A DNA stretch of 64,000 bases from an uncultured Eubacterium sp. (GTDB lineage Bacteria; Bacillota; Clostridia; Lachnospirales; Lachnospiraceae): contig CAJUBZ010000006.1 of assembly GCA_910584795.1 (NCBI GenBank), positions 62,001 to 126,000 of the forward strand. The letters run 5' to 3'. This document shows, one piece after another, positions 1 through 7,900 of this stretch. The notes beneath the pieces were generated by a model. That model was not told the DNA's origin, made no database searches, and worked only from the letters and a program-made list of their open reading frames with translations. A program made the position numbers and the translations under genes. The number at the start of each line of letters is the position of its first letter. Positions within the stretch are counted from its first letter, which is position 1.

Positions 1-23
1 CATATATTATGGTAGAAGTGCCT

Positions 24-148
24 AGATAAAGTCTCATTCAATCAAAAATTACGGTGAATACTTGTATTCGTAGGTAGGTTTTGATTGAATGAAATTTGGC
101 GAGCGCCAAACAGCGAAAAAATCGTAGATTTTTGAGCTGGCTTTATCT
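24..148 (+). repeat. Compound inverted-repeat element, copy 1 (upstream of rbfA)
   Basis: An outer 8-bp stem (24-31 with 141-148) encloses three hairpins in order. The first is a 14-bp perfect stem (34-47/79-92) whose tip carries a second stem, gaatac-TT-gtattc (56-69). The second is ttggcg-ag-cgccaa (96-109). The third is cagc-GA-aaaaatc-gta-gattttt-GA-gctg (111-139), in which two GA steps face each other as a possible tandem sheared G.A motif. The same layout recurs three more times in the window with different sequences. It lies in the probable infB-rbfA gap, just before the rbfA ribosome binding site, so it would be in that transcript. Family identity is unknown to me; the fold is read by eye. 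Confidence 0.7.
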
Positions 149-167
149 CGAAAAATAAGGAGTGATA

Positions 168-536
168 ATGAGAAAGAATAGTATTAAAAATACAAGGATT
201 AATGGTGAGGTGCAGAGAGAATTAAGTAATATCATACGTGAGTTGAAAGACCCACGTATCGGTATTATGACTACAGTGACTGCTGTGGAAGTGGCACCGG
301 ACCTGAAAACCTGTAAAGCATATATTAGTGTGCTGGGAGATGAACAGGCAAAGACTGATACAATGGCAGGATTAAAAAGTGCTGCCGGATTTATCCGCAG
401 AGAGCTTGCCAGAACAGTGAATCTTCGAAATACTCCTGAAATCAGATTTATTATGGATGAATCAATTGAGTATGGTATGAAGATGTCAAAATTAATTGAC
501 GATATGAAAAAAGATCAGCCATCCGATACAGAATAA
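168..536 (+). CDS. rbfA: Ribosome-binding factor A (RbfA)
   Basis: Small KH-like protein (122 aa) that binds the 30S subunit late in assembly and helps 16S rRNA 5'-end maturation. The family pattern is clear: 'RINGEVQRELSNIIRELKDPRI' region at the start, 'DLKTCKAYISV' in the middle, 'LARTVNLRNTPEIRF' and 'DESIEYGMKMSKLID' near the end. Start chosen at ATG 168 because AAGGAG (157-162) lies 5 nt upstream; a GTG at 162 overlaps that site. It opens the conserved rbfA-nrnA-truB-ribF-rpsO order; infB is expected just upstream of the window. Odd point: its last codons and stop lie inside a compound inverted-repeat element (515-641), so the final residues DQPSDTE appear to be supplied by the repeat. 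Confidence 0.96.
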   Translation: MRKNSIKNTRINGEVQRELSNIIRELKDPRIGIMTTVTAVEVAPDLKTCKAYISVLGDEQAKTDTMAGLKSAAGFIRRELARTVNLRNTPEIRFIMDESIEYGMKMSKLIDDMKKDQPSDTE

Positions 537-641
537 ATATAACAAATGACTGCTTGCAGACAATTTGCTATATTTATTCTGTATCATATGGTGAATAACC
601 ACAGCGGAGGAAATCCGAAGGATTTTCAAGTTAATGGCTGA
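515..641 (+). repeat. Compound inverted-repeat element, copy 2 (overlaps rbfA 3' end)
   Basis: Outer stem tcagccat (515-522) with atggctga (634-641). Inside are a 17-bp perfect hairpin (525-541/569-585) with tip stem ctgc-TT-gcag (550-559), a small tggt/acca hairpin (589-601), and a third hairpin, aaatcc-gaa-ggattt (611-625), after a CAGC. The rbfA stop codon (534-536) is inside the first long arm. The layout matches copies at 24-148, 16959-17088 and 43863-44005 (reverse). Downstream, 634-672 reads as an open acidic stretch (MAELIYDKEDDEK) in another frame, which could be a displaced former rbfA tail; that is inference. Confidence 0.7.
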
Positions 642-700
642 ACTGATATATGATAAAGAAGATGATGAAAAGTAAATTTGGAGAGTAAGGTTGGAAAAGA

Positions 701-1645
701 ATGAAGATAAACGATATAATCGGTGATGCAAGTACAGTGGGAATTGCGGGACATGTTAGACCAGATGGGGACTGTGTCGGTTCATGTATGTCATTGTACA
801 ATTATTTGAAAAAAAACAGACCGGATATTCAGGTAAGAGTTTTTCTTGAGTTTGTAGATGAGAAGTTTCGATTAATTCACAATACAGACAAAATTGAAAC
901 AGAGGGATTTGACGGAACAAAATTTGATTTGTTTATTTCTCTTGATACGGCCAGTTTTGAAAGATTGGGAGAGAATGCACCTTTTTTTGAACATGCAAAG
1001 AGAACAGTATGTATTGACCATCATAAAAGTAATTCGGGATATGCAGAGTATAATTATATTGTTTCAGAAGCAAGTTCTGCTAGTGAGGTTCTATACGGTC
1101 TGTTGGATGTGGAATTGTTTGATAAAAGTATTGCAGAGCCTATGTATATGGGGATTGCTCATGATTCGGGTGTTTTCAGATTTCAGTCTACGACTTCTAA
1201 AACAATGAATATTGCAGCAAAGATGATTGACTTTGGTGTGGATGTAAATAGCATTTTAGAAGATACATTTTATAGAAAAACTTATAATCAGTTAATGATT
1301 ACTGCAAAAATACAGAGTAATGCGATACTTTGTATGGAGGGAAAATGTATCTATGGGTATTGTACATCAGATATGATGAAGGAATATGGCGTAACCACTA
1401 ACGATTTGGATGCAGTAATTGCATCGATTCGTAATGTGGCCGGCGTGGAGGTGGCTATGTTTGTTTATCAGTTAGAGGAGAATAAATTCAAGGTAAGCCT
1501 ACGGTCAAAAAAATATGTGGATGTCAGTGAAATTGCAGTTTCTTTTGGAGGCGGTGGTCACGCAAGGGCAGCCGGATTTGACGTGGAAGGCAGCCTTGAA
1601 AAGGTTATTAAATGTGTGACAGACAGAATTGGTGAAAAGATATAA
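701..1645 (+). CDS. nrnA: DHH-family nanoRNase / pAp phosphatase (NrnA-like)
   Basis: DHH/DHHA1 phosphoesterase of 314 aa, the usual length for NrnA, which degrades 2-5 nt RNAs and in several Firmicutes also dephosphorylates pAp; cytoplasmic. Seen: 'GHVRPDGDCVGS' (H18, D22, D24) and 'CIDHHKSN' (DHH at 106-108) as Mn2+ ligands, and the DHHA1 substrate motif 'GGGGHARAAGF' near residue 285. It sits between rbfA and truB, the normal place in Firmicutes. Start is ATG 701 with a weak TAAGG about 10 nt upstream. The gap from rbfA holds a structured repeat rather than a promoter I can recognise. A c-di-AMP phosphodiesterase role is less likely because there is no GGDEF/PAS or membrane part. Confidence 0.92.
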   Translation: MKINDIIGDASTVGIAGHVRPDGDCVGSCMSLYNYLKKNRPDIQVRVFLEFVDEKFRLIHNTDKIETEGFDGTKFDLFISLDTASFERLGENAPFFEHAKRTVCIDHHKSNSGYAEYNYIVSEASSASEVLYGLLDVELFDKSIAEPMYMGIAHDSGVFRFQSTTSKTMNIAAKMIDFGVDVNSILEDTFYRKTYNQLMITAKIQSNAILCMEGKCIYGYCTSDMMKEYGVTTNDLDAVIASIRNVAGVEVAMFVYQLEENKFKVSLRSKKYVDVSEIAVSFGGGGHARAAGFDVEGSLEKVIKCVTDRIGEKI

Positions 1646-1658
1646 ATAGGTATGGAAT

Positions 1659-2567
1659 ATGATTAGTGGAGTAATAAATGTATATAAGGAGCCGGGGTAT
1701 ACATCTCATGATGTCGTTGCAAAGCTTCGAGGTATACTAAAACAAAAGAAAATTGGCCATATGGGGACACTGGACCCAGAGGCTGTAGGAGTTCTTCCGG
1801 TGTGCTTGGGTAAAGCAACAAAGTTATGTGACATTTTATCGGAGAAAGATAAAACGTATATTGCCACATTGCTTCTTGGAACAGAGACTAATACACAGGA
1901 TACAACGGGAGAGATTATTAAGCAGGCGACAGAGGAAATGTTAAATGCTTTGACAGAAGAACAGGTTTTTGAAACAGTAAAAAGTTTTATTGGGGATTAT
2001 GAACAGATACCACCAATGTTTTCTGCGATTAAAATTGGCGGAGAAAAGTTATATAATCTTGCAAGAAGAGGTGAGGTGGTTGAACGTCCGGCTAGACATT
2101 GTAAGATTATTGATATTACGGTGACAAAGATTGATCTTCCAAGAGTCGATATGCATGTTACCTGTTCTAAAGGAACATACATTAGAACATTGTGTCATGA
2201 TATTGGCAAAAAATTAGGTGTAGGCGGATGTATGGAACATTTGATTCGGAGTAAGGTGGAGCGTTTCAAGGTAGAAGAGGGTATTACGCTGGCACAGATA
2301 GAAAAATTCAGGGATATAGATACTCTGGATGAATACATAACACCGATAGACGAGATGCTGGACAGCTATTCAAAATGTATTGTTTCTCAAAATGCGGAAA
2401 AGCTGGTATACAATGGGAATATATTTACATCAGGTAACACGCTTTTGAAAATGAACCATGAAGATGGACAGACAGTAAGAGTATATACTCATGATGGAAA
2501 ATTTATAGGATTATATATATATTGTGATAAGAAAAAAATATACAAGCCTTTAAAAATGTTTCTGTAA
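1659..2567 (+). CDS. truB: tRNA pseudouridine-55 synthase
   Basis: TruB (302 aa) isomerises U55 in the T-loop of most tRNAs. The catalytic motif 'GHMGTLDPEAVGVLPV' carries the conserved Asp39. The 'KTYIATLLLG', 'QIPPMFSAIKIGGEKLY' and 'CSKGTYIRTL' family motifs follow in order, then a small C-terminal PUA-like tail. Thirteen nucleotides separate it from nrnA, so the two are probably co-transcribed. ATG 1659 is the only start that preserves the canonical N-terminus; the site upstream is a poor AGG. Nothing odd in the protein. Confidence 0.96.
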   Translation: MISGVINVYKEPGYTSHDVVAKLRGILKQKKIGHMGTLDPEAVGVLPVCLGKATKLCDILSEKDKTYIATLLLGTETNTQDTTGEIIKQATEEMLNALTEEQVFETVKSFIGDYEQIPPMFSAIKIGGEKLYNLARRGEVVERPARHCKIIDITVTKIDLPRVDMHVTCSKGTYIRTLCHDIGKKLGVGGCMEHLIRSKVERFKVEEGITLAQIEKFRDIDTLDEYITPIDEMLDSYSKCIVSQNAEKLVYNGNIFTSGNTLLKMNHEDGQTVRVYTHDGKFIGLYIYCDKKKIYKPLKMFL

Positions 2568-2587
2568 ATAGTAAATGGGATATGAGA

Positions 2588-2621
2588 ACAGCAGGTGGGC
2601 AGTCATGTGTCTACCTGCTGT
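2588..2621 (+). other. Intercistronic hairpin between truB and ribF
   Basis: Nine-base perfect stem, acagcaggt (2588-2596) with acctgctgt (2613-2621), and no following T-run, so not an intrinsic terminator. It ends shortly before the ribF GAGGAGG. It could be a processing or stability element, or a translational control hairpin. Confidence 0.5.
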
Positions 2622-2636
2622 TGCTGAGGAGGATAC

Positions 2637-3545
2637 ATGCAGTGCATTTCAGTGAACGATAATATAAAATTAAAAAATACAATTGTTACAGTTGGTAAAT
2701 TTGATGGTATTCATAAGGGGCATGAAAAGTTATTTGGTGAGATTACAAGAAAAGCCAATGGAAGGCAGAAAGTAGTACTGACTTTTGAAACTTCACCTAG
2801 GAATTTTCTACAAGATAATTCGAATAAAACGATTGTAACAGAAATGGAAAAACAAATGCTCTGTGACAGTCAGGGGATTGATGTTTATATGAAGATGCCT
2901 ATGGAGAAAAAATTTCTGGCACTGACGCCGGATGAATTTGTCAGTCAGATTTTAAAAGAAAAGATTGGTGCTACGACGATTGTGTGTGGACCGGACTTTC
3001 AATTTGGTGCAAAGGCTTTGGGAAATGTGGAGTTTTTGAAAGACAATGAAAGTAAGTATGGATACAGTCTGATTGTGGTGGAAAAAGAGCAGTATCATAA
3101 TAAGGATATCAGCAGTACTGCGATAAGAGAAAAGATATTAAAAGGCGAAATGATTACAGTAAACGAGATGTTAGATCATCCATATTGTATTATCGGAAAA
3201 GTTGAGCAGGGAAAACAATTAGGAAGAACTTTGGGACTCCCTACTGCTAATATTATTCCGGATGATACAAAATTGCTTCCACCGAAAGGTGTCTACAAGA
3301 CGGTGGTGAATGTGGCAGGAAAACGATTCCATTCTATTACTAATATTGGTATAAACCCTACAGTAGAGAGCGGAACTCAGATAAAGGTGGAGACTCATAT
3401 CCTGGATTATGAAGAATATATTTATAATGAGATTGTGCAGGTGGAATTTTATGATTTTGTAAGGCCGGAGAGAGCATTTGAGAGTGTGGAGGAACTGAAA
3501 GCACAGATTGAGCGGGACATTGAGGTATGCAGAGGAAAGAGATAA
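2637..3545 (+). CDS. ribF: Bifunctional riboflavin kinase / FAD synthetase
   Basis: RibF (302 aa) makes FMN and then FAD from riboflavin. The N-terminal nucleotidyltransferase half carries 'VGKFDGIHKGH' and 'GPDFQFGAKALGN'; 'DISSTAIREKI' ends that domain near residue 170. The C-terminal riboflavin kinase half shows 'GRTLGLPTANI' and 'PPKGVYKT'. GGAGG (2628-2632) sits 4-5 nt before ATG 2637. Its place before rpsO is conserved in Firmicutes. Note the first motif reads KFDG rather than the more common NFDG. Confidence 0.96.
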   Translation: MQCISVNDNIKLKNTIVTVGKFDGIHKGHEKLFGEITRKANGRQKVVLTFETSPRNFLQDNSNKTIVTEMEKQMLCDSQGIDVYMKMPMEKKFLALTPDEFVSQILKEKIGATTIVCGPDFQFGAKALGNVEFLKDNESKYGYSLIVVEKEQYHNKDISSTAIREKILKGEMITVNEMLDHPYCIIGKVEQGKQLGRTLGLPTANIIPDDTKLLPPKGVYKTVVNVAGKRFHSITNIGINPTVESGTQIKVETHILDYEEYIYNEIVQVEFYDFVRPERAFESVEELKAQIERDIEVCRGKR

Positions 3546-3584
3546 TATTTAAAAGTATTTGTCTTAGAAAATTTTTAGAGGGAC

Positions 3585-3613
3585 TAGACAAAATTCTGTC
3601 CGTATAGTATACT
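3585..3613 (+). promoter_or_regulatory. rpsO promoter
   Basis: TAGACA (3585-3590), 17 bp, TATACT (3608-3613): a good sigma-A match placed about 90 nt before rpsO, giving a leader of roughly 85 nt. Confidence 0.75.
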
Positions 3614-3627
3614 ACAAAAGTATGTTT

Positions 3628-3680
3628 AAAACCTACACTAAGTAACTGGACACTCCGACCATTGCTTAAGTGCCAGGGGA
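3628..3680 (+). promoter_or_regulatory. Candidate S15 autoregulatory leader of rpsO
   Basis: Within the leader, ctgg-a-cact pairs with agtg-ccag around a 15-nt loop (about 3648-3678), leaving one bulged A. S15 is known to repress its own mRNA through short leader structures in several bacteria, so a feedback site is plausible here. No sequence match to a known S15 site is claimed. Confidence 0.4.
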
Positions 3681-3705
3681 TATTAAAATTAAGGAGGAAA
3701 TTATA

Positions 3706-3972
3706 ATGATTTCAAAGGAAACAAAAGCACAGCTTACAGCTGAATTTGGTAAGACACCTACAGATACTGGTTCACCGGCAGTTCAGGTTGCTATCTTAAC
3801 TTACAGAATTAAGGAGTTAACAGAACATTTAAAGGTTAACAAAAAAGATCATCATTCAAGAAGAGGTCTTTTAAAGATGGTAGGTAAGAGACGTGGTTTA
3901 CTTGATTATATCAAGAAAAATGACGTTAACGAGTACAGAGCATTAATTGAAAAATTAGGTATTCGTAAATAA
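3706..3972 (+). CDS. rpsO: 30S ribosomal protein S15
   Basis: S15, 88 aa, a primary 16S rRNA binding protein that organises the central domain of the 30S subunit. The motifs 'DTGSPAVQVA', 'LTEHLKVNKKDHHSRRGL' and 'RRGLLDYI' are all intact, including the DHHSRRGL rRNA-contact segment. Start chosen at ATG 3706 because AAGGAGG (3691-3697) lies 8 nt upstream; the longer frame from 3670 is not credible. It has its own promoter and a strong terminator, so it forms a separate unit. pnp, its common neighbour, is about 9 kb away beyond a pilus island. Confidence 0.98.
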   Translation: MISKETKAQLTAEFGKTPTDTGSPAVQVAILTYRIKELTEHLKVNKKDHHSRRGLLKMVGKRRGLLDYIKKNDVNEYRALIEKLGIRK

Positions 3973-3985
3973 TCAATACAAGATA

Positions 3986-4019
3986 ATAACGGCAGGGAAA
4001 TTCCCTGCCGTTATTTTTT
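3986..4019 (+). terminator. Intrinsic terminator of rpsO
   Basis: Stem aataacggcaggga against its complement around a tiny AT loop, followed by a run of Ts (4014-4019). Confidence 0.93.
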
Positions 4020-4055
4020 GTTAAAGCAAAAAAGTATTTTTTATTTTTATCATTT

Positions 4056-4093
4056 ATCATTTTTTGTCAAAAAATGTAGTGACAAAAAACGAT
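4056..4093 (+). promoter_or_regulatory. Inverted repeat upstream of the pilus promoter (possible operator)
   Basis: Arms atcattttttgtca (4056-4069) and tgacaaaaaacgat (4080-4093) match at 13 of 14 positions around a 10-bp spacer. It lies about 60 bp upstream of the -35 box of the pilus operon and is not followed by a gene-proximal T-run. It could bind a dimeric regulator; no regulator gene is in the island. Confidence 0.5.
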
Positions 4094-4152
4094 AATTATG
4101 TTAAAATAAATAAGCATTAATTTCAGAAATTTAGATTCTGATATTGGAACTT

Positions 4153-4182
4153 TTGAAAACTTTGGGGCATTTGAGATATAAT
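4153..4182 (+). promoter_or_regulatory. Promoter of the pilus operon
   Basis: TTGAAA (4153-4158), 18 bp, TATAAT (4177-4182). The start of transcription would fall near 4189, leaving a 5' leader of only about 20 nt before the signal peptidase ATG. Confidence 0.7.
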
Positions 4183-4207
4183 GCTCTTTTTTATTAGGTA
4201 CATTTAA

Positions 4208-4948
4208 ATGAAGAATAAGGATTTAAGAAAACTAAATCGTAAAGAATTGCTGGAATTATTTTTGCCATTATCCAGAGAAAATGATGAATTAAAAAAAGTT
4301 AATGAGAATCTCCAAAAATCAAAAGGTATAACAAAACCGGAGAATAAAGAGAATGATTTTTGGTTTATGGCAGCACAGGCTGAGAAAACAGCAGTTAATA
4401 CGCAAAATATAGAAAAAGAATTAAACCGTGTAAATGAAAAAAAATCAGTTTTAAAAAAATTAGCACGCATCTTTGCAACTCTTATTATAGTGGCGGCGAT
4501 GACGGTATTATTGTCGTCGTTTGCATTTTCAGTGTTGCAGGTTACCGGAGTCAGTATGAGACCGGCTTTGGATACACAGGAAATAATTATTGTTGCAAAA
4601 AAGTATAATTTGCAATGTGGTGATTTAGTTGCCTTTTATTATAATAATGAAATTTTAATTAAACGTGTTATTGCAACATCCGGACAAACAGTAGACATCG
4701 ATGATCAAGGTGATGTCTATGTAGATGGTAAACAAATTGATGAACCATATGTAAAGGATAAAGATAAAGGAAAATGTGACATTAATCTTCCTTATCAGGT
4801 ACCGGAAGGAAAGTTTTTTGTAATGGGGGATTCAAGAAAAACATCTGTTGATAGCAGGAATATAACAATAGGCTGTATATCTGATAAATATATTGAGGGA
4901 AAAGTTATCTTTAGAATATGGCCATTTAACAAGATATCTTTATTATAG
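4208..4948 (+). CDS. Signal peptidase I (pilus-island type, with coiled-coil N-terminus)
   Basis: S26 family signal peptidase, 246 aa. Ser116 in 'GVSMRPAL' and Lys152 in 'ILIKRVIA' form the catalytic dyad, and 'FFVMGDSRKTSVDSR' is the conserved box near the C-terminus. One membrane anchor spans about 88-110. Unusual is the about 80-residue charged, heptad-like N-terminal extension facing the cytoplasm ('ELLELFLPLSRENDELKKVNENL'). The gene heads an operon of pilin precursors with signal peptides, so a dedicated processing role is inferred. The ribosome binding site is weak (TTAGG), so expression may be low. It could also be a second housekeeping LepB, but context argues otherwise. Confidence 0.9.
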   Translation: MKNKDLRKLNRKELLELFLPLSRENDELKKVNENLQKSKGITKPENKENDFWFMAAQAEKTAVNTQNIEKELNRVNEKKSVLKKLARIFATLIIVAAMTVLLSSFAFSVLQVTGVSMRPALDTQEIIIVAKKYNLQCGDLVAFYYNNEILIKRVIATSGQTVDIDDQGDVYVDGKQIDEPYVKDKDKGKCDINLPYQVPEGKFFVMGDSRKTSVDSRNITIGCISDKYIEGKVIFRIWPFNKISLL

Positions 4949-4991
4949 TTTTAAGTTAATTATTGGAAATAATAGTAAGGAAGAAATAAAA

Positions 4992-7900
4992 ATGTTTGAT
5001 TTTGATGTACAATTAAGAAAATTTATATCCAATAAGAAAAAGTCAAGATGGTTTTGCTTTTTTATGCTTGTTCTTTCTTTGTTTACAGTATATACAGTTT
5101 ATGCACTTTCTTTATCGTCTGCAGTTGCACTGAATGATGTGAGAGTTGATTTTGGGTCATATATAACAAGTGCATCAGTAAGTACACTGAAGAATGGAGA
5201 GTGGATTGAGACATCTGAACTAATGGTAGGAGACTCTGTTAAAATCAGTATTGAATATACTCTTGACAACAATGTAGTGGATTCACAAAACAGAGTAATA
5301 TATTATGATATGCCGAATGTTTTTGTGCTGGAAAAGGAGCAGCAGGGAACGGTTAGGGATAAAGGACGGGTTGTTGGAACATATACAATTTCAAAAGATG
5401 GAAAAATAGCAATAACATTTAATAATGATTTTGTAATTGACGGTGAAGGTTTTGCGGGACAAATACAGTTTCAAGGAACGGTTAGTTGTGATCTCGATAA
5501 AGATGAAACAAAAAATATTGTTATAGGAAACAATACAGGAACTATAACAATTAAGCCGGAAAATATAAAAACAGATATTTCAATGAAAAAGTCAGGTACT
5601 GTTTCCGAAGATAAGTCCCGAATAGATTATACCCTTACAGTTTCTACAAAGAATGGAACCGGAGGCAGTGTTGAGGTTTCGGATGCATTTGCAAATGCAA
5701 CTGCTTCGGCAAAATATGATAAGAGTTCCTTGAGCGTGACAAGAGTAACAGAAGAAGGAAATAGAGTTACTGTTTCAAATTACTCACCAGTGTTTGGAAC
5801 ATCCGGTGGATTACAGAAATTTTTAATTAATAATTTACCCGAGCTAAAAGCAGGGGAACAATATATCATTACATATACAGCAGATAATATTTCATTACCA
5901 AATACCGGAAATGGTGAAGCTTCTGTTTCCAATTATGCCAAGGCAGCCAGTAATGGAGAAATGAGTGACCAACAGATATACACACAGGTGCAAAATGCAT
6001 TAGTATCGAAAAGTGGGAATTATAATAATAAAACAGGAAAAATATCTTGGATGATAAATATTAACTCCCAAGGAAGTGATTTAAATGGATATACAGTTGG
6101 TGATCAGTTAGACGGAAAAGATTTTACAGGTAAAGTGACACTGAGTTCATCTGGAGGAGATTTCAAAGAAGTTTCCTTACCATATACGTTTCCAAAGAAT
6201 TCTACAGGTGCATTTACAATCACATATGATACAGATGCACCAGAGGGAGAAGAAGGAAGTACTTCTAAGACGACAAATCAGGTTCATTTAAAGAAAGATA
6301 ACTATGATTATTCAGATACGAAAGAAATATATGTTACCCATGAAAGCAACAGTTTTTTTAAGACGTTCGATAGAGCAGAAGATGAAAGTGAAGAGAAAGC
6401 ACTTTATTGGTGGACGGGAGCGATTCATCTTGTAAAAAGTGTTGCAGCAGGAGACAAATTAACTTATACCGATACAATCGTTGATGCGGAAGATGAAAAT
6501 AATGTTGAAAATCATTATACTACCGTTTCTCTTATGAGGAAACTTTCGATTGAGATAGATAATAAAGCGACAGATAAATATACTATTATATATTATGATA
6601 TCAATGGAGATAAAATCAGCGAAACAGATAGTCTGACACATGTAAAAAGTTTTGAGATTATATTTGATACTACAGAAGGAATTAAAGCAGAGAATATTAA
6701 AATGAAATATCCTACCTATGCTGATTATTCTCAAATAGCATTTGGTGAAACTAAAGAGTTTATTAATAAGGCAAAGACACCATATGGAAGCAGTGAGGCT
6801 TCGCATAAATATACGAAACTGGCTCCATTAGAGAAGCAGATTATAAAGATAGATGATAATGGAGCAAAAACATATGTTTCTGGGACTACCAATATTGACT
6901 TTGATGAAACAGAAGGAAAACTGAATTACAGAGTTCTAATAAGAACAAATTCATTTCCATCAGGAGATATTGTTTTGAATGACATTGTACCTTATGGTGC
7001 TGTATTTGATGAGGAATCTATCTCAGCCGCATTCTATCAGAATGACTGGTATGAGTATACATCTATCTCGTATTGGGATTCTATAAGTCAGACAAACAAA
7101 ACATATGACTTGGCGGGAAAAGAGAAACCGACAGTAACCATTGATGAAGGTGTGGCAGTAATTACAATTCCTGATGGTTATAATGGGAATGGAAATGATA
7201 ATACAATTTCTTTACGATACAGTATCAATATATCAGAAGACACTATCTGGGATGATTTAACAGTCAAAACAAGTATATATACAAACACAATAAAGTGGGG
7301 TAATTATTCATCAAAACAAACAGCTCATGTAAATAGAAATGTAAATAAAGTCAGTAAAAATGGTATTCAGCTGGTGGATGAAGATGGAAACCCAACAAAT
7401 ATAATTGAGTATTCGGTATTGTTGAATCCGGCATCTGAAGATTTAATTGATGGAAGTGATACTATATCAGTGAAAGACATTTTGTCTACAGGAGACTCGG
7501 TGAATGCAGAATTAAACCCCTCATCGGTAAAATTATATTCCTACAGCCCTAAAGCAGAGAATGGCAGAGGGGATGAGATCTCATCAGAAAGGTATTCTGT
7601 CAGATATGATTATGAAAATGATGAGATTACTTTTACGATTCCAGATAATCTGGCATGTGTTCTTGCATATCAATATGTTTTCCAAAGAGACAGTAAAGCA
7701 GGAAATATACCTATATCTAATAGTGTTGAATTGTCAGGTGATAAAATCTATAATTATGCTACAAAAACAATGCTTGCTGAGAGTTCGTCGAGTGCATCGG
7801 CTACAAAACGAAAATTGACTATTTATAAAGTGGATGATAAAAATTATTTAAAGACACTTCCGAATGCAGTATTCGAACTTGAGTGTTTTGACGTCTCTAC

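Noticed and set aside
4893..4991. Longer start for the tip adhesin overlapping the signal peptidase gene
   Set aside because: No binding site at 4893; AAGGAAG and ATG at 4977-4994 give a normal signal peptide.
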